From positions 1 through 47,062 of the forward strand of contig JAJEDQ010000076.1 in the NCBI GenBank assembly GCA_022821445.1: a stretch of DNA of 47,062 nt, given 5' to 3'. The notes under the pieces were generated by a model, which was not told where the DNA came from, did not search any database, and saw only the letters and a list, made by a program, of their open reading frames with translations. Position 1 is the stretch's first letter. Every line of letters begins with the position of its first letter. The DNA comes from Acidimicrobiia bacterium (GTDB lineage Bacteria; Actinomycetota; Acidimicrobiia; Acidimicrobiales; Bin134). Made by a program: the position numbers and the translations under genes. Shown here piece by piece: positions 17,883 to 27,539 of the stretch.

Positions 17883-19193
17883 TTGTTGCCAATCTGTCTT
17901 CGCCCCTACTGGATCATTGCCGCTGTTGTTGCACTGACTGTGGTTGCAACATCGTGTCTGCCGGTGGGAACGGCTTCGACCACCACGCACGCGACCACCA
18001 CCGCGTCCCCCACGCCCCGAGACGGCGGGGCCAATAGTGATGGCACGCCTTCCTCCCTGGCCGGTTTGGCAGTGGCCGCTATCCAGGGCACCTCATCTGC
18101 ACCTGAAGTCAAGGCCGATTTCAACTTCGAGCCCCCCGAGGAGGACCAGCCGACCGCGACACCGGAACCCGTCGCGGTGGTCGAGCGGGTGTGGATAGTT
18201 GCCGACGACGGGCAGGCCGCAACGCTGGCGGCCAAAGGCCACCAAATCGGCAACACGGTGATTGTGGCCACCGGCGACCTGAGAGCCCTTTCCCCACAGA
18301 CCAGGCAGAAGATCCTCGACGCCTCGGAGCTGATACTGGGTCAGGACCTCAGCGAGGACACGCTCTGGCAGCTGGAGGTCATCCGCCGGGACCAGGAGAT
18401 CCCCGGGGGCGGCCTGCTTATGTTCGACTCGGGCATTGACCGCCGTTTGGTGGCCCTGTACGGCCACCCGGCGACGTCAGCACTGGGCGTGCTGGGGGAA
18501 CAGGGTCCCGAGGCGGGGATTGAGCGCCTCCGATCCATCGCCGAGGGATACGGCGCCGACGGTTCTGTGATCTTGCCCACCTTCGAGATCATCGCCACCG
18601 TTGCATCGGCCGGCGCCGGATCAGACGGGAACTATTCGGCAATGACCGCTCGGGACACGATCAGGCCGTGGATTGAGGCCGCGGCCGCCAATGACATGTA
18701 CGTGGTGCTGGACCTCCAGTCGGGGCGAAGCGACTTCTTGACGCAGGCCAAGGTGTACGAGGAATTCCTCCGCCTTCCCCACGTGGGTCTGGCCCTCGAT
18801 CCAGAGTGGAGGCTCAAGCCCCACGAGGTACACCTGGAGCAGATCGGCACGGTAGACGCGGCCGAGATCAACCAGGTGGTGGAGTGGTTGTCCGGCCTGG
18901 TACGCGAGCACGCCCTCCCCCAGAAGCTGCTGATCGTCCACCAGTTCCGCTACTCCATGATCACCAACCGCGGCGCCATCGAGACTCCCCCCGAGCTGGC
19001 GGTTCTCATCCACATGGACGGCCAAGGCTCCTTGCAGGCCAAATACAGCACCTGGAACGCCCTGACCACCATGGACGACGCCGACCAATTCCATTGGGGC
19101 TGGAAGAACTTCTACGACGAAGACTTCCCCATGGCCACCCCAGAACAAGTCCTAGAACTCACCCCCAACTCGGTATTCGTTTCCTTCCAATAG
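17883..19193 (+). CDS. Putative secreted lipoprotein of unknown function
   Basis: TTG start after AAGGAG RBS; lipobox VVATSC, then Thr/Pro-rich linker; C-terminal segment DMYVVLDLQSGRSDFLTQAKVYEEFLRLPHVGLALDPEWRLKPHEVH. Confidence 0.7.
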   Translation: MLPICLRPYWIIAAVVALTVVATSCLPVGTASTTTHATTTASPTPRDGGANSDGTPSSLAGLAVAAIQGTSSAPEVKADFNFEPPEEDQPTATPEPVAVVERVWIVADDGQAATLAAKGHQIGNTVIVATGDLRALSPQTRQKILDASELILGQDLSEDTLWQLEVIRRDQEIPGGGLLMFDSGIDRRLVALYGHPATSALGVLGEQGPEAGIERLRSIAEGYGADGSVILPTFEIIATVASAGAGSDGNYSAMTARDTIRPWIEAAAANDMYVVLDLQSGRSDFLTQAKVYEEFLRLPHVGLALDPEWRLKPHEVHLEQIGTVDAAEINQVVEWLSGLVREHALPQKLLIVHQFRYSMITNRGAIETPPELAVLIHMDGQGSLQAKYSTWNALTTMDDADQFHWGWKNFYDEDFPMATPEQVLELTPNSVFVSFQ

Positions 19194-19231
19194 GGCCAAC
19201 AGCGGTCCGGCATCGACCTCCGCCGAGGTCG

Positions 19232-21049
19232 CTAGCCGAATTCAACACCGTGGGCGTCGGCGATGGCGGTGAGAATGCGGCCGGGTTCACGGGCATCGCC
19301 GATGACATGGGCCTTGAGGCCAGCAGCAATGAGATCGGTGGAAAGGGGGTCGTGGGGGTGTTTGGCCACGGTGAGGGCGAGGTGGGCTTTGGGCGGGGGG
19401 TCGACTTTGGTTTGGATGTTGACGTTGAGGGCTTGAAGGCGCTCGAGGGCGGGTTGAACAACCAGGTCGAGCAGGGCGTTGGCGGCCACTCGGCGGCCGG
19501 GGGTGGTCACGGTTACGGCCAGGCCTCGGGTGGCCAGCCACTCGGCGAAGCCAAGGGCCTCGTAGCCGCCGAAGCGGTCGTCGACCACGGCGGTGGCCCC
19601 CCTCGGCACTGTGCTGATGTCGGGGAGTTCGGCGCCGGTGGCGCCGGTGGCCACAACTACGAGGTGGGGGCGGGCAGCGGTGATTGCATCGACATCGGCG
19701 GCTTGGTTCAACCGCACGTCAACGCCGAGGCGGGACAGCTCTCGCTCTTGCCAGTCGCAGATGTCGCCCAGCAAGGCCCGGGTGGGTAGCTCTTGGGCTT
19801 GTCGGACCGCGCCGCCCAAGCGATCGCGGGCCTCGAACAACACCACGGAATGACCCCGCTCGGCCGCCAGTCGGGCGGCTTCCATGCCACCGGGTCCGCC
19901 GCCGACAACCACAACCTGTAGGGGTTGGGTGCTCGGCTCCAAGCGCGGGAACTCCAGTTCGCGGCCCACTGCGGGGTTGACGGCACAGGAGAGGCGGCCC
20001 CGGTTGAGGCCGCCGACACAGCCGTCGTTGCCGGCGATGCAGGGGCGAACCTCGGCCTCCCGGCCTTCGAGGCTCTTGGCCACTAGATCGGGGTCGGCGA
20101 TGTGGGCTCGTGTGAGGCCCACCATGTCGGCCACCCCTTCGGCGATCAATTGGTCGGCCTCGGCCAGGGTGCGGAACCGGCCGGTGACGATGGCGGGCAG
20201 ATCCACAGCAGCCACCACCGGAGCAGCGGCCTCCAACTCGTAACCGGGCGGCTCGTGCATCCCGCCCATGATCTTGTGGGGCCGAAGGCAGCTTCCGTAG
20301 GTGAGGTTCACGTAGTCGATCAGGCCGTCGTCGGCCAGCACCCTCACCAACCCGGCGCAATCGTGCTCGGTCACTCCCCCGTCACCCACGGCTTCTGATC
20401 CGATCCGCACGCCGAGCGGTATCTCGGCACCGATCGCGGTCCGCACCGCGCCAACAACCTCGCGGGCCATGCGGATGCGGTTCTCCCACGAGCCGCCGTA
20501 TTCGTCGGCGCGCTGGTTGGTGGCCGACGACATGAACTGCTGGAGCAGGTAGCCGTGGGCGATGTGGACCTCCACCCCGTGGACACCCCCCTCGACACTC
20601 CACCGGGCGGCTTGGGCGAAGGCATCGGTGAGCTCGGCGATGTCGTCGGCGGTCATGGCCTTGGCCGGGCGGCGGATGCTGGGACCGGGAAGCTCCGACG
20701 CCGACCAGGGCGGCCCGCCATCGGCGGTCACCCCCTCATAGCCGAGATGGCCGAGCTGCTGGAACACCGCCATGCCGTAGGGGGCCAGCCGGCTCATCAG
20801 CCGCCGGTAGTCGTCCACCACCGAGGCGTCGTGCAGCCACAGCGTGCCCATGTCGGTGGGATGGACCGACGCCGCCTCCAAAATGGTGAGTCCGCACCCG
20901 CCGGCGGCCCGGGCCTCGTGGTAGGCGATCAGCTCGTCGGTGATCCGCCCTTGGCCGATGTTGGTGCCGTGCGCGGTGCGCACCACTCGGTTCTTGATCT
21001 CCAGCCCATTGATCTCAATCGGCGCCAGAACGTGCTCGTAGGTTGGCAA
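19232..21049 (-). CDS. NADH:flavin oxidoreductase / 2,4-dienoyl-CoA reductase-like (OYE + FAD/NAD domains)
   Basis: LAPIEINGLEIKNRVVRTAHGTN...HGVEVHIAHGYLLQQFMSSATNQRADEYGGSWENRIRM...VVVVGGGPGGMEAARLAAERGHSVVLFEARDRLGGAVRQA. Confidence 0.92.
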   Translation of the reverse strand: MPTYEHVLAPIEINGLEIKNRVVRTAHGTNIGQGRITDELIAYHEARAAGGCGLTILEAASVHPTDMGTLWLHDASVVDDYRRLMSRLAPYGMAVFQQLGHLGYEGVTADGGPPWSASELPGPSIRRPAKAMTADDIAELTDAFAQAARWSVEGGVHGVEVHIAHGYLLQQFMSSATNQRADEYGGSWENRIRMAREVVGAVRTAIGAEIPLGVRIGSEAVGDGGVTEHDCAGLVRVLADDGLIDYVNLTYGSCLRPHKIMGGMHEPPGYELEAAAPVVAAVDLPAIVTGRFRTLAEADQLIAEGVADMVGLTRAHIADPDLVAKSLEGREAEVRPCIAGNDGCVGGLNRGRLSCAVNPAVGRELEFPRLEPSTQPLQVVVVGGGPGGMEAARLAAERGHSVVLFEARDRLGGAVRQAQELPTRALLGDICDWQERELSRLGVDVRLNQAADVDAITAARPHLVVVATGATGAELPDISTVPRGATAVVDDRFGGYEALGFAEWLATRGLAVTVTTPGRRVAANALLDLVVQPALERLQALNVNIQTKVDPPPKAHLALTVAKHPHDPLSTDLIAAGLKAHVIGDAREPGRILTAIADAHGVEFG

Positions 21050-21052
21050 TGG

Positions 21053-22540
21053 CTATTCACCACGCCGCCACTGTCCAAGACCCATCAGCAGTGCGGACTC
21101 GAGCCAAGGTTCAAACCGACGAAGGACTTCTGCTTGGTTCTCCTTATAATTGAGTTGGAACAAGTGCTGAGACACCGGTTGCAACTCTGACATCTGCTTA
21201 TCATCACCCTCCCCTTGCGGTATGCGGAAAAAACACATTGAAGCCCCAATTATCCCTCGATATTCACGCCCAACAGCGTGAAACGAGAGCAGAACTTCTG
21301 ATCGCCCAGTTTCTGTAATCAATACAAGACGAACCCAGCTATGATAGTCGCGCATGTTGGCGTAGTAATCGAACTCATTCGCAATTTGAATAATTTGGCT
21401 GCGATACCATGTCCTGCGATTAGCGTCACTGTCTTCACCTGTGTCCGCATATGCCTTGCGTTCACCTCCAGCAAACGCTGGCCCCTTTCGTAGTTCCTTG
21501 CATATTTCATTGAATTTCTTTTTCGCTTTTGTTTGAATCTTGTTCGCATTCTTCTTTGTAATTGCTTGGTCTTTTCTGATCTCTAGATTTCGAACACGGA
21601 AATCATCATGGATGGCTTCAAGCATTTGATCAAGGCGTTCTTCTTCACGTTGAACATCTTTGGTTATACTAAGTGCCTTCAAAAACCATTGCTTTTCTAT
21701 TGCACCTATTAGTCGAATAAGTGGATGAAGATTACCGGAGTCAGCTTCTTCCAGTGAATCCATATAGTTTGAGCGGTCTGTTCTCGTAACCACTAAGGGA
21801 AACCATTGACCCCGAATAAGCTCTAAGGAGGCCAAAGCGCGAGCAACGCGGCCATTTCCATCTTGAAACGGATGAATTTGAGTAAACCGATGGTGCAACC
21901 ATGCGGCTGACACATCAGGAGGTATTCCCAACACCTTGTGATCCGCATGAAGTCGCACAAGTTCTTCCATCTGTTGATCTACTTGTTCGGGCGGGCAATA
22001 TTCGTGGACAGTGCCATCAGTACGAGTGGGATTGTTATGCCTTTTCTTATATTCGCCGTGATTGAGTCTGATGCTTACAGATTTGCCAAACTGATCAATT
22101 GCTTCAACGTCTCTTTGCTTGCGGGTCATAAATGCATGTAGCTCTCTAATAAATGAAGTCGACAACGGAACCGATTGTGCAACAACATCAAAGAGCCACT
22201 CAACAGCTTCTTGATGGTCCCTAACTATTCCGGCGATGAGTTCCGGCGACTTCCCATTCCCGCTATGTGATATGAGTGAGTCGTTAATTCCATGCTCAAT
22301 CAATAGTTGTGTTGTTCCTTGATCTATCGTGTACAGACGTTCAATAATGCCTGTCTCGATAGCCCACTCACGGTTGAGACGGTCATTGAATTCTCGGATT
22401 TGTCGATCTGTTAGGTCATCGCGCATTTCCTCCCAGAGCGATAAGAGAGTTGGGACCTCGGTGCTGGACGCGTTGGCATCATGGTCGTCAACATCAGTTA
22501 TAGGGGTCCACACGTGATGCATATCCCCTTGTTCAGCCAC
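21053..22540 (-). CDS. Fic-domain protein with C-terminal extension
   Basis: Canonical Fic motif HPFQDGNGRVAR; N-terminal helix AIETGIIERLYTIDQG; visibly AT-richer than flanks. Confidence 0.92.
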   Translation of the reverse strand: MAEQGDMHHVWTPITDVDDHDANASSTEVPTLLSLWEEMRDDLTDRQIREFNDRLNREWAIETGIIERLYTIDQGTTQLLIEHGINDSLISHSGNGKSPELIAGIVRDHQEAVEWLFDVVAQSVPLSTSFIRELHAFMTRKQRDVEAIDQFGKSVSIRLNHGEYKKRHNNPTRTDGTVHEYCPPEQVDQQMEELVRLHADHKVLGIPPDVSAAWLHHRFTQIHPFQDGNGRVARALASLELIRGQWFPLVVTRTDRSNYMDSLEEADSGNLHPLIRLIGAIEKQWFLKALSITKDVQREEERLDQMLEAIHDDFRVRNLEIRKDQAITKKNANKIQTKAKKKFNEICKELRKGPAFAGGERKAYADTGEDSDANRRTWYRSQIIQIANEFDYYANMRDYHSWVRLVLITETGRSEVLLSFHAVGREYRGIIGASMCFFRIPQGEGDDKQMSELQPVSQHLFQLNYKENQAEVLRRFEPWLESALLMGLGQWRRGE

Positions 22541-22637
22541 GGTGTAACCCTAACTCACCTCAATCTCTCTACTGAGTTGATTTCCTTCGTACCTCTCCTT
22601 TCCCAAGCCAAGTGGACTTCTGCAGGATCACGTATGG

Positions 22638-23819
22638 CTATTGCAGTTCGCCGACCCGGTTGGCGCGGGCGAAGCAGGCGGCGGCGGTGGCGCTGCCCAG
22701 GGCCATCACCAGCCAGGCCCAGGTGTAGGTACCCAGCCAGTCGACTAGGGCGCCGAAGCTCACCGGGGTGGCCAGGGCGCCCAAGTAGTAGCCGGTCATC
22801 GTGATGCCAGTGGCCCGGGCCACGGCTTGGGGAGCCCGGTCAACCACCGCGGCGTGCATGATGCCGATGGCCGCCAACTGGACGATGAACCCCGCGAACA
22901 GCCCGGCAGTAGCCACCGCCAGGCCAAAGGTCAGACCGCTCATGGTCACCAGAAGCGACGCCGTCAACACCACGCACAGCCCGACGATGAGTGGCACCCG
23001 GCGAGTTCGGCCCAGATAGTCGGCTCGCAACGCGGTCAGCGACATACAAACCGCCCCGAGCCCGGCGGCTATCCCGGCTATGGCCCCCGCCACCGGTTTG
23101 GAGGTGCCCAGGCCCTCGTCCAAGTACGGCACGGCCCAAGAAAACAGCGGCTGCGAGGAGCCGACCAAGAAGAAGGCCGACACGGCAAACCACCAGAATC
23201 CGCGGGGAAGGACCGACCCTTGACGCCGCGTCCGCCGCCAAGAGGAGCGGATATCGGGAATCACGGCTGACGAGATGACCGCACTCACCGCGGCGATGGT
23301 GCCGCCGATCATGAGGATGAGGTTCCAACTCCAGCGATCAGACGCCCACGGCACCAAGATGGCGCTGATCAACGCCATCGTCGGCACTCCCGACGTCTTG
23401 GCCGACAATGCCAGCGTGCGACGGTTTTCAGGCACGGCGTCGGCTACCGCCTCATTGGTGGCCGCATTGGTCAGCGCGTAGCCGAAACCGGCAAACACTG
23501 CGGCTCCAATCAAGGCGGCATAGCTATCGAGAAGAGCGGCGGACCACGCAGCTACCGCCACAATCAATTGATCGGCAACCACCGCAGGACGAGTTCCGAT
23601 CTTCTCAGTGATGCGAGCTCCAATGATCGATCCCAGACCCGTGCAACCGAAGTGCAGGCTCACCAGCAGCCCGACTTGGGCCCGGGAAATGCCGAGGTCG
23701 TCGCGCACCGCTGCCACGAAATAGCCGGGGAAGAAGCCCAGGCTTGATCCGGTGGCCAGAGCTAGCATGCTGGCCGCCACCACGACCGGACCTCGGCCAG
23801 TGGTTGTAGGTGAATTCAT
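22638..23819 (-). CDS. MFS transporter
   Basis: 12-TM-like hydrophobic profile; ISRAQVGLLVSLHFGCTGLGSIIGARITEKIGTRPAVV. Confidence 0.85.
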   Translation of the reverse strand: MNSPTTTGRGPVVVAASMLALATGSSLGFFPGYFVAAVRDDLGISRAQVGLLVSLHFGCTGLGSIIGARITEKIGTRPAVVADQLIVAVAAWSAALLDSYAALIGAAVFAGFGYALTNAATNEAVADAVPENRRTLALSAKTSGVPTMALISAILVPWASDRWSWNLILMIGGTIAAVSAVISSAVIPDIRSSWRRTRRQGSVLPRGFWWFAVSAFFLVGSSQPLFSWAVPYLDEGLGTSKPVAGAIAGIAAGLGAVCMSLTALRADYLGRTRRVPLIVGLCVVLTASLLVTMSGLTFGLAVATAGLFAGFIVQLAAIGIMHAAVVDRAPQAVARATGITMTGYYLGALATPVSFGALVDWLGTYTWAWLVMALGSATAAACFARANRVGELQ

Positions 23820-23921
23820 CTAGTTAGCCCGCCCAACACTCCGGGCGACGTTACCGGGCAGCAGAACCAACTCAGTGGTTAGGCACCTATCGGCTGCGAC
23901 TGCGCCCGGTACGCTCGTTCG

Positions 23922-24815
23922 GTGGACTTGTCGCCATCGGCAGTGGGAAGGGCCGTCTGCGAGGTGTTGGGCGGCCCCATCTCTCGCCCCCGGATCGAGC
24001 GGCTCAGCCGGGGTTTTTCGTGGATAACCCTGGGAGTGGACGACGTGATCCTGCGAGTGGCCCCGACGGGCGGGCCGCTGGACCCGTACGATCCACAAGT
24101 TGAGGCTGCCAACCTCCGCCGGGTGGAGGAGATTGTGCCCGCGCCCCGGGTGCTGGCAGTACAGCCCGATGCCGACAATCCCATCGGCCGGCCGTTCGGC
24201 GTCCACACCCGGGTGCCAGGTCGAGTGCTGCGACTTGGGGACGTGACCGAGCGCCGCCCGGAGTACATCGCGGCCGCGGCCCAGTCAATGGGCATCCTGC
24301 ACCGCTTGGAGGCTCCGGTGACGGTGGCCGATGCCTACGACGCCGAGCTCGATCGCACCGAAGCCGTCTACCGGCGGGCTGCCCCCGACCGCCACCCCGA
24401 ATTCGAGGCTGCGTTGGATTGGCTGCGGTCGCACCGCCCCGACTGCGACGATCCCGCGGTGTGGTGTCACGGCGACTTCCGGTTCGCCAACCTGAGCTGG
24501 ACGGGGCCGGGGGAACTAGGCGGGATCTTGGATTGGGAGCGGGCCTGGCCCGGCGACCCGATGTGCGATGTGGCCTTCACCCACCGCTTCTCCGGCTGGT
24601 GCTCGATCGACGACTCCACCGACTACGACCACCCCCTCGACCAAGAGCGCCTGGCCTACGCCGCCCGCTTCGAGCGGGTCCGCTCCTTCACCGCATCAAT
24701 GCGAGCCATCCGAGCCTGGCTCGACGGCCGCTCCCACGACCCCCGCCTGCTAACCATCGGCCGCCGCGGCGAGGAGGCCATGAAGACAGAACTGGCTTGG
24801 GCCGGGGCTAGCTAG
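23922..24815 (+). CDS. Aminoglycoside-phosphotransferase-like (APH/ACAD10-like) kinase-fold protein
   Basis: RLSRGFSWITLGVDDVILRVAP...VWCHGDFRFANLSWTGPGELGGILDWERAWPGDPMCDVAF. Confidence 0.85.
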   Translation: MDLSPSAVGRAVCEVLGGPISRPRIERLSRGFSWITLGVDDVILRVAPTGGPLDPYDPQVEAANLRRVEEIVPAPRVLAVQPDADNPIGRPFGVHTRVPGRVLRLGDVTERRPEYIAAAAQSMGILHRLEAPVTVADAYDAELDRTEAVYRRAAPDRHPEFEAALDWLRSHRPDCDDPAVWCHGDFRFANLSWTGPGELGGILDWERAWPGDPMCDVAFTHRFSGWCSIDDSTDYDHPLDQERLAYAARFERVRSFTASMRAIRAWLDGRSHDPRLLTIGRRGEEAMKTELAWAGAS

Positions 24816-25978
24816 GTCCGGCCCAGGAGCATCACGTTGTGGTATTGGGCGCCGGCGCCGGCGCCGGTTGCCAGGGCGGTTTCGGCGTTGGCTACTTGGC
24901 CGGGGCCGGCGGTGCCGCGGAGTTGGCGCACGGCCTCGACGATCTTGAGGGTGGGGCCGCCCCAGCCGATGTGGCTGTAGCTGAGCAGGCCGCCGTCGGT
25001 GTTGAGGGGGTGGCGACCGTCGACGCCGATGCCCGCCTCAGCCAGGTAGTCGGCCCCCTCACCTTCAGCGCACAGGCCCAGCATCTCGAATTGGCGGATC
25101 ACCTCGTAGGTGTTGATGTCGTAGAGCTCGAACACGTCCACATCGTGCGGCCCAAGCCCGGCCAGCCCAAACGCCCGCCGGGCAGCGTCGGCCCCCAAAC
25201 CCCACACCTCGTCGTAGCGGGGCGGGTTCACGTACTGCTGGCGGTGCCATTCCGATCCCCCGCCCAGGATGGCCACCGGGGGCTGAGCAAGATCGCGGGC
25301 CCTCTCGGCGGTGGTGATCACCATGGCCGCGGCCCCCTCGGTGGCAAGGCACAGGTCGAGCAGCCGGAACGGCTCGGCCACCATCGGCGAAGCCAGAACG
25401 TCGGCGGCGGTGTAGGGACCCCGTCCGGCCATGACCGCCGCCGGGTTGGCCGACCCGGCGTTGCGGATGGCGGCGGCGATCGCCGCCAACTGTTCGGGGT
25501 CGGGGGCATGGCGGTGCCGGTATACCTGGGTCACCAGGGCGAACTGCGCCGCGGTGAGCGAGCCCCAGCAGGCGATGAACTCGTTGTCGGGCCGGGTGTA
25601 GTCGGCCACCGCCGACCCGCCCATGATCCCGGCCTGCCCGCCGAACACCAGCGCTGTCTCGCACAACCCCGCGGCCACCGCAGCCGCAGCGTCCAGCGCG
25701 CCGGGAACTCCCTGGGGGTAGGTGTCGCACACCCAGCGCAGTGGCTGGCCGAATACATCGGCCCAGTCGGCGGAGCCGGGCTGGAACACGGTTCCTCCCG
25801 GTCCGGGCCAGCGGGCGGCCACCCCGTCGACATCGGCCACACCCAGTCCGGCGTCGTCGAGGGCAGCCAGCGCAGCCCGAAGGGAGACCTCCGCCGAGGT
25901 TGCATCGAGCTGGCGGGCCATCTCGGTGGCCGCCACCCCGACCACGGCCACTCGGTGCAGCGGATGGGCGCCGCTCAC
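24812..25978 (-). CDS. Thiolase-like protein (SCP-x/Ltp2-type), no obvious nucleophilic Cys
   Basis: VAVVGVAATEM...LVFGGQAGIMGG...VDVFELYDINTYEVIRQFEMLGLCAEGEG...LNTDGGLLSYSHIGWGGPTLKIVEAVRQLRG; GTG start overlaps the upstream micro-ORF stop. Confidence 0.85.
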   Translation of the reverse strand: MSGAHPLHRVAVVGVAATEMARQLDATSAEVSLRAALAALDDAGLGVADVDGVAARWPGPGGTVFQPGSADWADVFGQPLRWVCDTYPQGVPGALDAAAAVAAGLCETALVFGGQAGIMGGSAVADYTRPDNEFIACWGSLTAAQFALVTQVYRHRHAPDPEQLAAIAAAIRNAGSANPAAVMAGRGPYTAADVLASPMVAEPFRLLDLCLATEGAAAMVITTAERARDLAQPPVAILGGGSEWHRQQYVNPPRYDEVWGLGADAARRAFGLAGLGPHDVDVFELYDINTYEVIRQFEMLGLCAEGEGADYLAEAGIGVDGRHPLNTDGGLLSYSHIGWGGPTLKIVEAVRQLRGTAGPGQVANAETALATGAGAGAQYHNVMLLGRT

Positions 25979-26016
25979 ACCTGCCGGCCCTCTCCCCAAT
26001 AGCGGGAGCGGCTCAT
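25975..26016 (-). CDS. Micro-ORF MSRSRYWGEGRQV* formed by tandem duplication of ligase 3' end
   Basis: ATGA overlap with ligase stop (TGA 26015-26013), GTGA overlap with thiolase start (GTG 25978-25976); repeats ligase tail RARYWGEGRKV. Confidence 0.6.
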   Translation of the reverse strand: MSRSRYWGEGRQV

Positions 26017-26049
26017 ACTTTCCGGCCCTCTCCCCAATAGCGGGCGCGG
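25984..26049 (-). repeat. 38-bp-period imperfect tandem duplication at ligase/thiolase junction
   Basis: CCGGCCCTCTCCCCAATAGCGGGaGCGG (25984-26011) and CCGGCCCTCTCCCCAATAGCGGGcGCGG (26022-26049). Confidence 0.92.
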
Positions 26050-27539
26050 AGCTCCTCCTTGGCGATCTTTCCCACCGCGTTCTTGGGCAGCGAATCGGTG
26101 AACTCCACCCGCTCGGGGATCTTGATGGAGGTCAGCTCCGATTGGCGGCACCACAGCCGCAGCTCTTGGTCGTCGGCCGAGGCCCCCTGTTTGAGGGCGA
26201 CCACGGCCACGATGGCCTCGCCCCACTCGGGGTCGGGCACGCCGATCACCGACGCCTCCAGCACCGCGGGATGGCGATACAGCACGTTCTCGATCTCAGT
26301 GGGGGCGATGTTGAGCCCGCCTCGGATGATGAGGTTCTTCATCCGGTCGACGATGTAGATGAAGCCCTCCTCGTCGACCTCGGCCACATCGCCGCTGTGC
26401 ATCCACCCGTCTCGCAATGCCTCGGCGGTGCGCTCGGGATCCCGGAAGTAGCCCTTCATCACATGGGGGCCGCCGAAGATCACCTCGCCCCGCTCCCCTA
26501 CCGAGATGTCGCGGCCGTCGGGGTCCACCACCCGCACGTCCACCGCATACGACGGCTGCCCGCACGACGACAGCAGCTCGGGCCGCTCCTGCAAGCCCCG
26601 CACGTGGTCTTCCTTGCGCAGGATGGTGCCGATGGATGCGATCTCGGCCATGCCGTAGAGCTGGTTGAACACCGGGCCGAAGCGCTCCACCAACTCGGCC
26701 AGGCGGTCGGGGGAGATGGGCGAAGAGCCGTAGCCCAGCGTGCGCAACGACCCCAGCTTGTGGTCGTCGGAGCGGTCGAGTCGGTCGAGTAGGCGCATGA
26801 GCTGGGTGGGCACCAGAAACGAGTGGCTTACCCCATGGTCTTCCACCAGGCGGGCGTAACGCACCGGGTCGAAGTTGCGGCTGTCGACAAACCCCTGGGC
26901 CGCCCCGATTATCAGGCACGGAAGGATGGTGATGTTCACGCTGGAGTTGTGGGGAATCTGGATGAGATAGCGACTGTGACGGTCGATCTCGTATTCCAGA
27001 CAGGCCACGGTGGCGTGCTGGAGCACCCGGGCGTGGTCGAAGTACACCCCCTTGGGCCGCCCGGTGGTGCCGCTGGTATACACGATGCAGAAATCGTCTT
27101 CCGGGCGCACCTGATGGAGGGTGGCCGGGGGTTCGGCCGAGGCGGCATCGGCCAGAGCGTCCAGATCGCGGTCAATGTCGATGATCGGCAGGTCGAACCC
27201 ATCGAGATGGTCGCGGTGCTCGGCATCGGTGATGGCCAGGGTCGGGTCGGCATTGTCGAACACCTGCTCCAGCTCCACCGGGCCGAGGCGGAAGTTCAAC
27301 CCCACATAGCAGCCGCCGGCTTTGGTGATGCCGCCCAGCACCTCCACCACCTCGGGGCGGTTGGCCACCAGCAGGGCCACCCGGTCGCCCTTGCCCAGGC
27401 CATGGGCTTCCAACAGGGCGTTGGCGATGCGGTTGGCGCGCTCGTCGAGCTGGCGGTTGGTCAGCTCTCGTTGGCCAAAGATGGCGGGGTCGCGGGGATG
27501 GCGGGCCGCGTTGCGGGCGAACGCCAACCCGACGTTCAC
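26013..27539 (-). CDS. AMP-forming acyl-CoA synthetase/ligase
   Basis: VYTSGTTGRPKGVYFDH, GYGSSPISPDRLAELVERFGPVFNQLYGMAE, ISVGERGEVIFGGPHVMKGYFRDPERTAEALRDGWMHSGDVAEVDEEGFIYIVDRMKNLIIRGGLNIAPTEIE; GTG start. Confidence 0.95.
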   Translation of the reverse strand: MNVGLAFARNAARHPRDPAIFGQRELTNRQLDERANRIANALLEAHGLGKGDRVALLVANRPEVVEVLGGITKAGGCYVGLNFRLGPVELEQVFDNADPTLAITDAEHRDHLDGFDLPIIDIDRDLDALADAASAEPPATLHQVRPEDDFCIVYTSGTTGRPKGVYFDHARVLQHATVACLEYEIDRHSRYLIQIPHNSSVNITILPCLIIGAAQGFVDSRNFDPVRYARLVEDHGVSHSFLVPTQLMRLLDRLDRSDDHKLGSLRTLGYGSSPISPDRLAELVERFGPVFNQLYGMAEIASIGTILRKEDHVRGLQERPELLSSCGQPSYAVDVRVVDPDGRDISVGERGEVIFGGPHVMKGYFRDPERTAEALRDGWMHSGDVAEVDEEGFIYIVDRMKNLIIRGGLNIAPTEIENVLYRHPAVLEASVIGVPDPEWGEAIVAVVALKQGASADDQELRLWCRQSELTSIKIPERVEFTDSLPKNAVGKIAKEELRARYWGEGRKV

